Assembly (NCBI GenBank): GCA_016871275.1
Contig: VFZG01000006.1
Location: forward strand, 1-64,000
Direction: 5' to 3'
DNA length: 64,000 bases
Source of the DNA: Acidimicrobiia bacterium
GTDB taxonomy: Bacteria > Acidobacteriota > Vicinamibacteria > Vicinamibacterales > UBA2999
Positions 19,101 through 27,955 of the stretch are shown here, piece after piece; the first letter of the stretch is position 1, and every line of letters begins with the position of its first letter. The notes beneath the pieces were generated by a model. That model made no database searches. It was not told the origin of the DNA and saw only the letters and a list, made by a program, of their open reading frames with translations. The translations under genes were made by a program, and so were the position numbers.

Positions 19101-19522
19101 AGCGTCGCGACGTTGGGAAACGCTCCGACGCCGCGCGGCGCCCTGAAGACGACGCTTCGCCCATCGCGCGTCCAGCCCACCACTTCGTCGTTGCCGCTAT
19201 GGAACGTCAACTGCCTGGCGGGGCCGCCGGCGGCCGGTATCACGAACACGTCGTTGTTGCCGTAGCGGTTCGACGAAAACGCGATCCACCTGCCGTCGGG
19301 CGAGAAGCGCGGATAGATGTCGCGGGCGATGTGATCGGTCACTCGCCGCGCGCCGCTGCCGTCGTCACTCGCGAGCCAGATGTCTCCGAGATAGCTGAAG
19401 ACGACCGTACCGGCGTGATAGTCCGGATGACGCGCGAGCTTGATGGGTTCGGCAGCCGCCGCGGCCGCGCTCAGCAGAATGGCGAGAGAGACAAACGACG
19501 CGAACCAGGATCGGCGAAGCAT
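16151..19522 (-). CDS. Tricorn-type S41 peptidase, exported
   Basis: Large peptide-degrading serine protease of 1123 aa with a signal peptide (FASFVSLAILLSAAAAAA). Residues about 30-600 hold WD/TolB-like propeller blades (RFSPDGRWIAFSSNR, PKWSADGKFIAFVSDR, APIWSPDSKSLLYIAG). A Gly-rich insertion near 550-620 separates them from the C-terminal PDZ and S41 parts. The S41 core shows GEIGYLHIRAMD, RALIIDQRFNGGGGIDQ and the serine segment QNQRSASDAEMFP. The ATG at 19522 is preferred over one eight codons upstream because it starts the signal peptide. Archaeal Tricorn is cytosolic; bacterial exported relatives probably act in the periplasm on imported peptides. It is followed on the same strand by two M16 peptidases. 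Confidence 0.88.
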   Translation of the reverse strand: MLRRSWFASFVSLAILLSAAAAAAEPIKLARHPDYHAGTVVFSYLGDIWLASDDGSGARRVTDHIARDIYPRFSPDGRWIAFSSNRYGNNDVFVIPAAGGPARQLTFHSGNDEVVGWTRDGRSVVFRAPRGVGAFPNVATLHTIALSGGQEQALPTDWGWSGSFSPDGRSLAFNRHPSTWSRRHYRGSFAADLWVTNLATKTYTKLLGDEQYNRYWPMWGADEAIYFVGDPLPNEKNVKPGSPEVRASVNNIYKMPAKGGPPVQVTKHADGSLFWPSMSSDGKTIVYEGDFGIWKLDVASGRSTEIKIEVGTDDKENEIEFRAVSDEVDSFDISPSGRRAAISARGQILTIATDRGDITRVNPDRMASRSQFPKWSADGKFIAFVSDRSGRDEIWISDPEGRAPKKITDLDNEKSAPIWSPDSKSLLYIAGGKRLYNYSVEDGKTATVTGNDIGRIGSVAVSPDSKWLVVTKQDRTLRSHGYIMPIAGGDERHISDDALMYAENEAVWTADGQYILFTSTEGFSSGIASQGGFVPSTELWALALRDRDRDPANRDIDNEAQGLAAQAEGRRGNAGGNAVPVVQIDWSGLARRAKQLTVPGNAIGSLAPAPEGAFVALTIGQRAAAGGGPGNSGDMYIVNAESGQLTRVPRAPQNADGGNQGGGGGGGFGGGPGFVFARDGRTLYFRSGNGLFAGTINLQADRPAAGSGRGAGRGGAPEELTGPNATARRVTYTANLEIDHKALRAQVFNEGWRIMKNRFYDASMHGTPWREMKSLYEPLLNHIVDDEELHVMMMMMIGRLNASHTGVNAAPGNNRGAAQTRYPGFDLVADASGYYKVGRIYKDGPADKDYLKIKEGQFIVALDDRDLKTTDNYWQRFTYPLGQKFHFLVNDQPTRTGAWPVTITPVANQEFGNLQYERWVADRGEMVAKASNGEIGYLHIRAMDAPSLRRFQLDLAANRTKRALIIDQRFNGGGGIDQELLAILGGKRYQYTEGRDAGFQQPRPQNFYGPMVVMQNQRSASDAEMFPAGFKALGLGKTVGMATMGAVIGTGSYTLMDGSTIRTPGSGVWTAEGINMENYGVPPDVVIDNTPTDFFNGTDAQLMKAVDVLKEQLGSRRTTAQQQ

Positions 19523-19581
19523 AGGATGCACCTCAGCGGGGTGCATCCTACACCGTTTGCGGAACTCCTGGCTCGCGGCCG

Positions 19582-20997
19582 CTACTTCGGCTCGGGAATC
19601 GACTTGCCGGTCAGGTCGAAGAACCTGATGCTGGAGAAGCCGGTCAGCTGATCCTTGACCTTGGTGTAGTCGCCGACAATAGCGACGACCGAATCCATTG
19701 AGCCGAGCAACATCTGCGCGCCGGTCTTGACCGCTTCGCCGGATGGCTGCGAAATCTGCCGCTGGAAGGTTTCGGGATAATCCTTCGGCAGGTTGAACGT
19801 GGTCATGGTAGTGAGCGTGGTGGCCAGGCCGGTCTGCGACGCGTTCTGGATCACGAACAGGCCGCGCGAATACTGCTTGGCGTCGCTCAGCTCTTCAGCC
19901 TCAGGTCCGCCGTCGCGCAACTTGTCGATCTCGGCGTAGATCTCCTTCAATGTTGCCCCGGTCACTTCGTTCCTGACGTCGGCCACGGCGCGATACAGGC
20001 CGCCCTGCGCCATCGACTGGAACACCGACTGCGGCGAGTAGGTGTAGCCCTTCTCTTCGCGGATGTTCCGCACCAGCCGTGAGTCGAACGCCGCGCCGAA
20101 GATCTGGTTCGCCAGCTGCAGCGTGTACCAGCGCGGGTCGTCACGCTTGGGCGTGAAGTTCCCCACCGAGATCGACGACTGCACGCTGTTGGGACGCTGC
20201 ACGAACACCAGGTTGCGTCCCTTGAGCTCGGGAAGAGGCACGGTCTTCGCCTCGGGCAGCGCGCGCCGCTCCCAGCTGCCAAAGGCCTTCTCCGCGGCGG
20301 CGAATACCGCGTCGGCTGCGACGTCTCCGACGACGATCAGGAAGGCGTTGTTCGGGCGGTAGAACGCATCGTGGTAGCTGACGATCGATGCGCGATCGAT
20401 CGCGGGCAGCGTTTCCGGCGACGCGCCAATGCGCGAGTAGGGATGGCTCCCGAACAGCGTCTGACGGAACATCTTGTGGTTCAGGTACTGCGGTGACGCC
20501 GTCTGCGCCTGTAACTGCTGGCCGGTGCGAGCCTTCAAGAGGTCGAGTTCCGCCTGGGGAAAGCTGGGATTACGCACCACATCGGCGGCGACGGCCAGCA
20601 TCTGTGGCAATGTGGTGTTGAGTCCGCGAAGCTGGAACGTGGATGCATCCTGGCCGGCCGAGCCGTTCAGGCTGGCCCCCATCGCGAACACGTCGCGCTT
20701 GATCTGTTCGCTCGACTTGGTGGTCGTGCCTTCCTGCGCCAGATCGACGACGAACTGGGCCAGCCCGGCCCTCTCAACCGGTTCGGCGGCCAGTCCTGAC
20801 TTGATGCCGAGAATGGCACTGACCTTCGGCACGGTGGCGTGGCCTAGCGTGATGATCTGCAGCCCATTGGGCAGCGTGCGCTCGCTTCGGGGAGCGGGCG
20901 CAAACGGTCGTTCGGCGCCAACTGCTGGTAGCGTGGTCTGGGCCGATGCGCTCGCGGCGGTCAGAACGGCCGCGAGCAGGAAAGCACTGCGGTTCAC
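19582..20997 (-). CDS. M16 family peptidase subunit lacking the zinc motif
   Basis: 471 aa with a signal peptide (FLLAAVLTAASASAQ). The overall M16 pattern is present (TLPNGLQIITLGH near the start, then PEVK-free repeats and the second-domain SSISVGNFTPKRDDPRWYTLQL). At the position of the HxxEH zinc motif, however, the sequence is QFVVD (residues 81-85), so this subunit cannot bind zinc in the usual way. It starts at a GTG whose last two bases overlap the stop of the upstream catalytic M16 gene (GTGA), so the two should form a heterodimer, as in PqqF/YmxG-like or mitochondrial processing peptidase pairs. Confidence 0.88.
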   Translation of the reverse strand: MNRSAFLLAAVLTAASASAQTTLPAVGAERPFAPAPRSERTLPNGLQIITLGHATVPKVSAILGIKSGLAAEPVERAGLAQFVVDLAQEGTTTKSSEQIKRDVFAMGASLNGSAGQDASTFQLRGLNTTLPQMLAVAADVVRNPSFPQAELDLLKARTGQQLQAQTASPQYLNHKMFRQTLFGSHPYSRIGASPETLPAIDRASIVSYHDAFYRPNNAFLIVVGDVAADAVFAAAEKAFGSWERRALPEAKTVPLPELKGRNLVFVQRPNSVQSSISVGNFTPKRDDPRWYTLQLANQIFGAAFDSRLVRNIREEKGYTYSPQSVFQSMAQGGLYRAVADVRNEVTGATLKEIYAEIDKLRDGGPEAEELSDAKQYSRGLFVIQNASQTGLATTLTTMTTFNLPKDYPETFQRQISQPSGEAVKTGAQMLLGSMDSVVAIVGDYTKVKDQLTGFSSIRFFDLTGKSIPEPK

Positions 20998-22424
20998 TGC
21001 GCACCCCCCACCTTCGCCAAGGCTTCCGCCTTCGTCGAGACTACGGCCGACAAGTCGGCGGGCGGGCCTGTAGGCTTCGCTGCCGGACGGCTGTCGAGCG
21101 AGGTGCGATTGGCCGGGACGAACCACCGGTTGGCCGCGGCCTTCACATCTTCAAGCGTCACCTTCTCGAGCTCGGGGAGAATGGTGGTGATCCGTCCGGG
21201 ATCGTCGTCGAACAACGCGAATACGCCGAGCAGGTTGGAGCGGCCGAACAGCGGCATGCCGCCGGCCTCCATGTCGTCGAGGAACGACGATCGCATGGTG
21301 GTCTTGGCCTGGGCGAGCTCCGCGGCCGTGATGCCGTTCTTGCGCACGTCGTCCAACACCGATTCGATGGCGGCCACCACCTGTTCGGCGGTCTTGTCGT
21401 TGAAGTAGTCGACGCGCATCGTGTAGAGCATCGGGCCCTTCATGTCCCAGTTGGGGCCGAGGAAGTTGAACCCGCCCTGGCTCGACATGGCGAGCCGATC
21501 TTCGCGGACCAGCTTGCGGTACATGCGGGCGCTGTCGTCGCTGTTGAGGAGCGGATCGAGCACGCTCAAGGCGAAGAAGTCCCTGGTCATACGCGGCGGC
21601 AGGTGCCAGGCCACGGCGATGGCCGGGGTCCGGGCCAGCTTGTCGGTGCGCGTGAAACTCTTTGGCGCCGTCTGCGGCGGCTCGGACAAATCGGCGGGCG
21701 CCGGCTGCGGCTGCATCGGGATCGATCCGAAGTGCTTCTCGGCGAGCCGCCTGACCTCGGCCGCGGTGGTGTCTCCGGACACCACCAGCACCGCATTGTT
21801 CGGCGCGTAGTAGGTCTTGAAGAACGCGCGGACGTCCTCGATGGTCGCGGCCTCGAGCTCCTGCAGCGCGCCGTAGAAATCGTGCGCGTTGTGCCAGTTG
21901 GTGTTGGCCTTTTCCCAGATTTCAATCCAGTCGAACGCGCCGTGCGGCTGGTTGAGCACGTTGACGCGCACTTCTTCGCTGACCACGTTCTGCTGGTTCT
22001 TCAGGTTCTCGGCGGTGACATCGAGCGATCGCATGCGATCGGCCTCGAGGAACAGCGCGCGCTCGAGCCCGTTGGACGGCAGCGACTGGAAATAGTTGGT
22101 GTAGTCGAAGCGGGTGGAGCCATTGACGATGCCGCCGGCCTCCTGGATCAGGGCCACGTGCTGCATCTTCTTCACGTTGGCCGAGCCCTGGAACATCATG
22201 TGCTCGAACAGATGCGCAAAGCCGGTGCGGCCCTTCGGCTCGACGCGGAAGCCGATGTTGTAGATGACCTCGACCAGCACCACCGGGGCGGAGCGATCGG
22301 TGCTGACCACGACCTTGAGGCCGTTATCCAGCTTGAAGTAATCGACGGCAACGGTGAAGGTCTGTGCGGGGACGGACGCTGTGACGAACAGCAGCAGCGC
22401 CGGGAGTGCGGCTATGAATCTCAT
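20994..22424 (-). CDS. Zinc-dependent M16 family peptidase (catalytic subunit)
   Basis: Metalloprotease with a signal peptide (FIAALPALLLFVTASVPAQ). The inverted zinc motif is H71-L-F-E74-H75, and the third ligand is expected at E151 in SEEVRVN, 76 residues on, which matches family spacing. FYGALQELEAATIEDVRAFF and YAPNNAVLVVSGD belong to the same fold. The start is ATG at 22424 (GTG at 22427 is possible). Probably degrades peptides in the periplasm together with the non-catalytic partner downstream. The C-terminus (STKAEALAKVGG) is encoded by a dispersed repeat at 21005-21034. Confidence 0.9.
   Translation of the reverse strand: MRFIAALPALLLFVTASVPAQTFTVAVDYFKLDNGLKVVVSTDRSAPVVLVEVIYNIGFRVEPKGRTGFAHLFEHMMFQGSANVKKMQHVALIQEAGGIVNGSTRFDYTNYFQSLPSNGLERALFLEADRMRSLDVTAENLKNQQNVVSEEVRVNVLNQPHGAFDWIEIWEKANTNWHNAHDFYGALQELEAATIEDVRAFFKTYYAPNNAVLVVSGDTTAAEVRRLAEKHFGSIPMQPQPAPADLSEPPQTAPKSFTRTDKLARTPAIAVAWHLPPRMTRDFFALSVLDPLLNSDDSARMYRKLVREDRLAMSSQGGFNFLGPNWDMKGPMLYTMRVDYFNDKTAEQVVAAIESVLDDVRKNGITAAELAQAKTTMRSSFLDDMEAGGMPLFGRSNLLGVFALFDDDPGRITTILPELEKVTLEDVKAAANRWFVPANRTSLDSRPAAKPTGPPADLSAVVSTKAEALAKVGGAQ
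21005..21034. repeat. Dispersed GC-rich repeat encoding the C-terminus of an M16 peptidase
   Basis: On the minus strand this reads as a variant of CCGCCRWAGCCTYGGCRRAGR (shared core AAGCCTTGGCGAAGGTGG). It supplies the last residues KAEALAKVGG of the M16 peptidase. Related copies sit at 41425-41455, 44031-44060 and 57561-57588, each inside a gene at a protein edge or linker. Confidence 0.6.
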
Positions 22425-22452
22425 CACCGCATCGTAATTCAGTTGCCAGTTT

Positions 22453-23964
22453 CTAGGCTTCTTTGCCCTGGACGACGTCGACGGTGTCCGGACCGTACTG
22501 CTGAAGCAGCGACAGCAGGCCGGTGTAGAGGAAACCGACCTGGAACAGCATCAGGAACGGCACGGTGCCGTAGATGCCGTTGGTCAGCGCGTAGAACAGC
22601 GTGCCGGTGAAGTAGATGCCCAGCGCCAGCTCGATCATCGGCTGCACCGCGGCCGAGTGGCGATAGCGCTTCTGCGTCCATTCGTCGGAGGTGTGTTCCA
22701 CCGCGTACTTGGGCGTGCGCACGAACTCGCTGGGCTTGTGGAACAGCGCCTCGAACACCGCCCTGGTGTTGTTGACGGCGAGGCCAATGCCGATCGACAT
22801 CAGCAACGGCAGGTAGCGCAGCCGCTCCGTCCACGTCATCGGGTACAACTCGCGCTGGCAGACCATGTAGAAGTTCGCCACCGATGCAGTCGCCGCCAGG
22901 AACAACGGGATGTCGATCAGCAGCATCTCGTACCAGCCCATGTTGTAGCGGATGATCATCGACGGCGCCATCAGCACCGACAGCACGCACATCAGCGGGT
23001 AGTTGAAGTTCGCCGACAGGTGGAAGAACGCCTCGGCCTTGACGTGGAACGGCTGCTTCGACTGCAGGATGCGCGGCATCAGCTTCAGGAACGTCTGGAT
23101 CGATCCCTTCGCCCAGCGGAACTGCTGCGTCTTGAACGAGTTCATCTCGACGGGGAGTTCCGCCGGTGACACGTGGTCCTGCACGAACACGAACTGCCAG
23201 CCCTCGAGCTGCGTGCGGTAGCTGAGATCGAGATCCTCGGTCAGCGTGTCGTGCTGCCAGCCGCCGCCGTCGGCAATCGCCTCGCGGCGCCAGATGCCCG
23301 CGGTGCCGTTGAAGTTGAAGAAGCAGCCGGCGCGATTGCGGCTGCCGTGCTCGAGCACGAAGTGCGCGTCGAGCAGCACCGCCTGGATCTTCGTCAGCAG
23401 CGAGTAGTCTTCGTTGACGTGGCCCCAGCGCGCCTGCACCAGCGCCACCTTCTCGTCGGTGAAGTAGTTGATGGTGCGGGTCAGAAAGTCCGGCTTCGGA
23501 ATGAAGTCGGCGTCAAAGATGGCCACGAAGTTGCCGCGCGCGACCTTCAGGCCTTGGTCGAGTGCGCCCGCCTTGTAGCCGGTGCGATCGGTGCGATGCA
23601 GGTACTTGATGTCCACGCCCTGCATGGCATGGCGGCGGACCGCGAGCTGGGCGATCTCCTGCGTTTCATCCGTCGAATCGTCCAGCACCTGGATTTCAAG
23701 GAGCTCGCGCGGATAGTCAATCTTGCAGACCGCGTCGACCAGCCGGTCGACGACATACATCTCGTTGTAGAGCGGCAACTGGATCGTGACGACCGGGAGC
23801 TTCTCGAAGGTTGCCTTCGGCTGCGGGTGCTGGTGCTTGTGCTTCATGTAGATGTACACCAGGTAGTACCGGTGCCATCCATAGACAGCCAGAATCAGGA
23901 GCACGAAGAAATACGAGGCGAGGATGAGGGTTTCGACTGCGGTCATCTCTGTTGGGGTTTCCAC
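22453..23964 (-). CDS. Membrane GT2 glycosyltransferase (cellulose/glucomannan synthase-like)
   Basis: Processive-type inverting glycosyltransferase of 503 aa. An N-terminal membrane helix ([18 protein letters not shown]) precedes the GT-A domain: [43 protein letters not shown] and [11 protein letters not shown] (D, DxD, TED and Q-x-x-RW). Three or four helices form the C-terminal channel region. It is most similar in pattern to mannan/glucomannan synthase-like enzymes that make an exported polysaccharide or lipid-linked glycan. Start is GTG at 23964, or ATG at 23946. It is divergent from larB with about 30 AT-richer nt between them. Confidence 0.88.
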   Translation of the reverse strand: METPTEMTAVETLILASYFFVLLILAVYGWHRYYLVYIYMKHKHQHPQPKATFEKLPVVTIQLPLYNEMYVVDRLVDAVCKIDYPRELLEIQVLDDSTDETQEIAQLAVRRHAMQGVDIKYLHRTDRTGYKAGALDQGLKVARGNFVAIFDADFIPKPDFLTRTINYFTDEKVALVQARWGHVNEDYSLLTKIQAVLLDAHFVLEHGSRNRAGCFFNFNGTAGIWRREAIADGGGWQHDTLTEDLDLSYRTQLEGWQFVFVQDHVSPAELPVEMNSFKTQQFRWAKGSIQTFLKLMPRILQSKQPFHVKAEAFFHLSANFNYPLMCVLSVLMAPSMIIRYNMGWYEMLLIDIPLFLAATASVANFYMVCQRELYPMTWTERLRYLPLLMSIGIGLAVNNTRAVFEALFHKPSEFVRTPKYAVEHTSDEWTQKRYRHSAAVQPMIELALGIYFTGTLFYALTNGIYGTVPFLMLFQVGFLYTGLLSLLQQYGPDTVDVVQGKEA

Positions 23965-23994
23965 CCCGGATCCAAACCATAATAATACGAACTG

Positions 23995-24756
23995 ATGCCT
24001 CTTAAAGTCAACGAACTACGGGCTTTACTGGACGCCGTGCGCGAAGGCACAACGAAACCCGCTGACGCGTTTGAAACGATTGCTGCGGCCCTTCGGGAAC
24101 AACCCTTTGAGGATCTCGGGTTTGCCAAGATCGACCACCACCGGTCCATCCGGCAGGGATTCCCCGAGGTCGTGCTGGGCCTGGGAAAGACGCCGGATCA
24201 GGTGGCGGCGATTTCCAGACAGATCGCGGGGCGGGGTCACCCGCTGCTGGTGACGAGGGCGAGTGAAGAGGCGTGGGTCGCCGTACGCGCCCAGATCCCG
24301 GAGGCCGAATTTCATGCCGCCGCGCGCTGCATCACGCTCAAAGGCGACTGCCCTCCGGGTACGGGGACCATCGTGCTCTGCTCTGCCGGCACATCGGATA
24401 TCCCGGTCGCGGAAGAAGCGGCAGTGACCGCGGAATTGCTCGGCAACACCGTCGACCGACTGTATGACGTTGGCGTGGCGGGCATCCATCGCCTGCTCGC
24501 CCAGCGGGCCCGGCTCGACGCCGCTCGCGTCGTGATCGTCGTCGCGGGGATGGAAGGCGCGCTGCCAAGCGTGGTTGCCGGGATGGTGAGCGTGCCCGTG
24601 ATCGGCGTGCCGACCAGCATTGGCTACGGCGCCAGCTTCGGGGGCATCGCCGCACTGTTGGGCATGCTGAACTCGTGCGCCAATGGTGTGTCGGTCGTCA
24701 ACATCGACAACGGATACGGCGCCGGCTGCATCGCATCGATGATCAATCACCAATAG
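23995..24756 (+). CDS. larB: Nickel pincer cofactor biosynthesis protein LarB
   Basis: 253 aa. LarB carboxylates and hydrolyses nicotinic acid adenine dinucleotide in making the nickel-pincer nucleotide of lactate racemase. The C-terminal PurE-like domain is clear: [33 protein letters not shown] (read as [13 protein letters not shown]), [14 protein letters not shown] and [20 protein letters not shown]. The N-terminal region ([18 protein letters not shown]) is the usual LarB leader. No larA, larC or larE is seen in the window, although a D-lactate/glycolate-type dehydrogenase occurs 19 kb away. The gene stands alone between a divergent glycosyltransferase and a dienelactone hydrolase. Confidence 0.93.
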   Translation: MPLKVNELRALLDAVREGTTKPADAFETIAAALREQPFEDLGFAKIDHHRSIRQGFPEVVLGLGKTPDQVAAISRQIAGRGHPLLVTRASEEAWVAVRAQIPEAEFHAAARCITLKGDCPPGTGTIVLCSAGTSDIPVAEEAAVTAELLGNTVDRLYDVGVAGIHRLLAQRARLDAARVVIVVAGMEGALPSVVAGMVSVPVIGVPTSIGYGASFGGIAALLGMLNSCANGVSVVNIDNGYGAGCIASMINHQ

Positions 24757-24875
24757 TGCGCGGGCTGTTGCCGCCCCCCCCGGCGCGATGCCGCTCAGAC
24801 TGCGCCCAGGAACGAGCGGTTTTGGTGTATGTATTAGCATGTTCCACCGCGTTGGGCGGGACGTGAGGAGCCTCG

Positions 24876-25733
24876 ATGTGCGATAAGGACCATTTTGCGG
24901 AAAGCGTGACGGAGTACGAGGCCAGAGGGCTGGTGACTCGACGACAGTTTGGCGTGCTGCTCGCGGCCGGGGCCGCCATGCTGCTGCCCGCATCGGCCGA
25001 TGCGCAGGCCACCACCGAACGAGAGGTCGAGATCAAGACGCCGGATGGCACGTGCGACGCCTACTTCGTGCATCCGACGACCGGCGCCGCCGCCGCGGTG
25101 CTGGTGTGGCCGGACATCTTCGGACTGCGACCGGCCATGCGCACCATGGGCAAGCGACTGGCGGGCTCCGGCTACTCGGTGCTGGTGGTCAATCCGTTCT
25201 ATCGCACCGGCAAACCCACGGCCACGGGCGCAACGCCGATCAAAGAGATGATGGCGTTCCGCAAGGGGATGAGCCCCGCGACAGACATGAGCGATGCCAA
25301 GACGTTCGTGGCGTGGCTCGATGCCCAGCCGCAGGTCAACAAGAACCGCAAGGTGGGCGTACACGGCTACTGCATGGGCGGTCCGATGTCGTTCCACACC
25401 GCATCGGCCGTCCCCGACCGGATTGGTGCCGTCGCGTCGTTTCACGGCGGCGGGCTGGTCAACGATAACGCCGGCGCCAACAGCCCGCACTTGCTGGCGG
25501 CCGCCACGAAAGCGTCGTTTCTCGTCGCCATCGCCGAGAACGACGACAAGCAGCGGCCGAACGACAAGACGGTGCTGAAGGACACGTTCGACAAGGCCAG
25601 GCTGGCCGCGGAGATCGAGGTCTACCAGGCCGCGCACGGCTGGTGCCCGCCGGATACGCTGGTCTACAACGAGCCGGCGGCCGAGCGTGCCTGGAGCCGC
25701 CTGCTGGCGCTCTACGGCAAGGCGCTCGCCTAA
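24876..25733 (+). CDS. Dienelactone hydrolase family protein with Tat-like signal
   Basis: Alpha/beta hydrolase of 285 aa. The N-terminus has a twin-arginine-type signal, TRRQFGVLLAAGAAML, ending ASADAQA. The nucleophile cysteine lies in VHGYCMGGPMS, the acid aspartate probably in AENDDKQRP, and the histidine in QAAHGWCPP, matching the Cys-Asp-His triad of carboxymethylenebutenolidase. Family members open dienelactones in chlorocatechol breakdown, but many exported members have unknown substrates. Length is typical for the family plus leader. Confidence 0.88.
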   Translation: MCDKDHFAESVTEYEARGLVTRRQFGVLLAAGAAMLLPASADAQATTEREVEIKTPDGTCDAYFVHPTTGAAAAVLVWPDIFGLRPAMRTMGKRLAGSGYSVLVVNPFYRTGKPTATGATPIKEMMAFRKGMSPATDMSDAKTFVAWLDAQPQVNKNRKVGVHGYCMGGPMSFHTASAVPDRIGAVASFHGGGLVNDNAGANSPHLLAAATKASFLVAIAENDDKQRPNDKTVLKDTFDKARLAAEIEVYQAAHGWCPPDTLVYNEPAAERAWSRLLALYGKALA

Positions 25734-25817
25734 GGCGCCGGATCAGCGTGGCCAGAACCGCCCTGGCGATCGGCCGGGGCGGGCACGTAGAGGGGGATAA
25801 CCCCACCATGGCATGTA

Positions 25818-25846
25818 GGGTGGGCCGGGTTTGTCGCGGCCCACCC
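25818..25846. repeat. Perfect 10-nt inverted repeat (GGGTGGGCCG / CGGCCCACCC)
   Basis: A strong hairpin with a 9-nt loop lies between the dienelactone hydrolase stop and the histidine kinase start. It resembles the GTAGGGTGGGC dispersed palindromes of many bacteria. It could end the hydrolase transcript, but no T-tract follows. The other bases of this 170-nt gap show no gene. Confidence 0.6.
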
Positions 25847-25905
25847 GACCAGTATCGTGAGCCATCACACCCATGACGGGGCGTGATAGAAACGAAAGGC
25901 TCTCG

Positions 25906-27198
25906 ATGACTTCGTCCACCGCCACCTCGATCGTTCAGCCAGCGTCGCAGAGCGGGCCCTGGGCCAGCGGCAAGTTTGTCGCATCCACCTGGTTCGCCCT
26001 CGTGCATCTGCTGCTCAACCTGCCGCTCGGCGTCTTCTACTTTGCCGCCTTGGCCGTCGGTCTGTCGCTGGGGATCGGGCTGCTGATGACCGTCACGGGT
26101 GTGCCCATTCTGATCGGCGTGGCGGCTGTCACCCGAGGCATGAGCAACTTCGAACGGGCGCGGCTGAACGCGTTTCTCGGCACCAGCCTCCAGCCCTCCA
26201 CTTACCCGGTGCCGATCGAAGCTGGCTGGCTCAGCCGTCTGTCGACCATCGCGAAGGATGCCGCGACGTGGCGCGACCTGCTGTTCCTGCTGCTGCGACT
26301 GCCAATCGGCCTGTTCACCTTTACGGCCATGGTGACGGTTTGGTCGGTGAGCGTCAGCCTGCTGTTGTCTCCCGTGTTCTATTCGCTCGGGCTGTTTCAA
26401 ATCAATGTTGGTTACTGGGTGTTCGATGGTCCCGGGGCGATGCTCGTGTCGACCGGCGTTGGCGCGCTGCTGCTCGTGGTGGCCATTGGGGTCACGCACG
26501 GATTGGCCAAACTCGAGAGCGTATTGGCCGCGGCATTGCTGGCGGCCTCGCCCGAAGAACTGCAGAGACGCGTCGATGACATGGCTCGCAGCCGCAGTCG
26601 CACGATCAGCGTCGCCGATCGGGAACGTCGCCGACTCGAACGTGACCTCCATGACGGCGCGCAGCAGCGGCTGGTTTCACTCGCGATGACCCTGGGATTG
26701 GCGCAACAGAAGCTGGCCAGCAATCCCGAGCAGGGCGCGCGCCTGGTCAAGGAGGCGCACGAGGAGGCGAAACGCGCGCTGCAGGATCTGCGAGACCTGG
26801 CGCGTGGCCTGCACCCGGCGGTGTTGACCGACCACGGACTCGACGCCGCGCTGCCGGCGCTGGCGGCGCGGTGTCCGATCGCCACCCGCGTGGATGTGGC
26901 CGTACGCCCGCGGCCCGAGGCGGCCGTCGAATCGGCGGCGTACTTTGCGGTGGCCGAGGCGCTGACCAATGTCGCCCGCCACTCGCAGGCGAACCAGGTG
27001 CTGGTAACCGCGCAACGCCTCGAGCACCTGCTGGTGATCGAGGTGAATGATGATGGCGTCGGCGGTGCACGTTCCGAGCCGGATGGCGGCCTGGCGGGTT
27101 TGAGCGATCGGGTCGAGGCGCTTGGTGGCCGCCTCTCCATCTCGAGCCCCCCTGGAGGGCCGACCGTCCTGAGAGTCGAACTGCCGTGCGGATCGTGA
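25906..27198 (+). CDS. NarL-type sensor histidine kinase with four-helix membrane sensor
   Basis: 430 aa. The N-terminal region (about 20-215) holds four membrane helices in the pattern of the 'putative sensor' domain common in Actinobacteria (ALVHLLLNLPLGVFYFAALA). The HisKA_3 box is RRRLERDLHDGAQQRLVSLA with H249 as phospho-acceptor. The ATPase domain shows VAEALTNVARHSQA, NDDGVGGA and GLAGLSDRVEALGGRL. ATG at 25906 has GAAAGG upstream and is preferred over ATG 25873. It overlaps the response regulator gene by 13 nt, so they form one two-component pair. The signal is unknown. Confidence 0.9.
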   Translation: MTSSTATSIVQPASQSGPWASGKFVASTWFALVHLLLNLPLGVFYFAALAVGLSLGIGLLMTVTGVPILIGVAAVTRGMSNFERARLNAFLGTSLQPSTYPVPIEAGWLSRLSTIAKDAATWRDLLFLLLRLPIGLFTFTAMVTVWSVSVSLLLSPVFYSLGLFQINVGYWVFDGPGAMLVSTGVGALLLVVAIGVTHGLAKLESVLAAALLAASPEELQRRVDDMARSRSRTISVADRERRRLERDLHDGAQQRLVSLAMTLGLAQQKLASNPEQGARLVKEAHEEAKRALQDLRDLARGLHPAVLTDHGLDAALPALAARCPIATRVDVAVRPRPEAAVESAAYFAVAEALTNVARHSQANQVLVTAQRLEHLLVIEVNDDGVGGARSEPDGGLAGLSDRVEALGGRLSISSPPGGPTVLRVELPCGS

Positions 27199-27830
27199 TC
27201 GCAGACGACTCGGTGTTGCTGCGAGCAGGCCTCGAGCGCCTGCTCGCCGATGCCGGGTACGAGGTGGCGGCCTCGGTGGGCGATGGGGCGGCGCTGCTGG
27301 CTGCGGTCGTGACACACCAACCGCAGCTGGCCATCGTGGACGTGCGAATGCCGCCGGGGTATTCCGACGAGGGGCTGCGCGCGGCCGTGGCGCTGCGACG
27401 CAGCCATCCGGACGTCGGGGTATTGGTGTTGTCCCAATACGTCGAGGAACCGGCCGCGCGGGATCTACTGGCCGAGGGTGCCCGCGGCGTGGGCTACCTG
27501 CTGAAGGATCGTGTGGCCGACGTGTCGGAGTTCATCGACGCCGTCAGCCGGGTCGCGCGGGGTGGCACCGCGCTGGACCCGGAAGTCGTGGCGCAGGTCA
27601 TGGCTCGCCGGCACCGAGCCGATTTGTTGACATCGCTGACGCCGCGCGAGCGTGAGGTGCTGTCGCTGATGGCCGAGGGGCGCAGCAACACGGCCATCGC
27701 CGAACGCCTCCAGATCGGTGACGGTGCCGTTGAAAAACACGTCACGCATATCTTTTCAAAGCTGGCACTCGAGCCCGACGAGTCGGACCATCGTCGCGTG
27801 CTGGCGGTGCTGGCGTTTCTCCGCTCGTAG
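27186..27830 (+). CDS. NarL/FixJ-family response regulator
   Basis: 214 aa. Receiver domain residues 1-120 contain the acidic pair in VIADDSV, the phospho-acceptor D52 in AIVDVRMPP and the lysine in YLLKDRV. The LuxR-type helix-turn-helix near the C-terminus is SLTPREREVLSLMAEGRSN followed by AIAERLQIGDGAVEKHVTHI. Starts with GTG at 27186 inside the kinase gene, which points to translational coupling. It should bind DNA as a dimer after phosphorylation; targets are not visible here. Confidence 0.93.
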   Translation: MRIVIADDSVLLRAGLERLLADAGYEVAASVGDGAALLAAVVTHQPQLAIVDVRMPPGYSDEGLRAAVALRRSHPDVGVLVLSQYVEEPAARDLLAEGARGVGYLLKDRVADVSEFIDAVSRVARGGTALDPEVVAQVMARRHRADLLTSLTPREREVLSLMAEGRSNTAIAERLQIGDGAVEKHVTHIFSKLALEPDESDHRRVLAVLAFLRS

Positions 27831-27890
27831 ACACAGCAGAAAGAAGCTGCCAGCCGTCGGCGTCAGCACGCGCTCGTAGTTCGGCAACAT

Positions 27891-27922
27891 CGAGGTCAAT
27901 TTGACATGCAAACTGACCTCGA
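27891..27922. terminator. Perfect 9-bp hairpin between convergent genes
   Basis: TCGAGGTCA (27891-27899) and TGACCTCGA (27914-27922) with a 14-nt loop lie midway between the response regulator stop and the TonB receptor stop. The position suggests a bidirectional terminator, but there is no T-tract, so a protein-binding palindrome is also possible. Confidence 0.5.
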
Positions 27923-27955
27923 GGTTTCAGCTGGCGCAGGTCCGCGTTATTCGCG

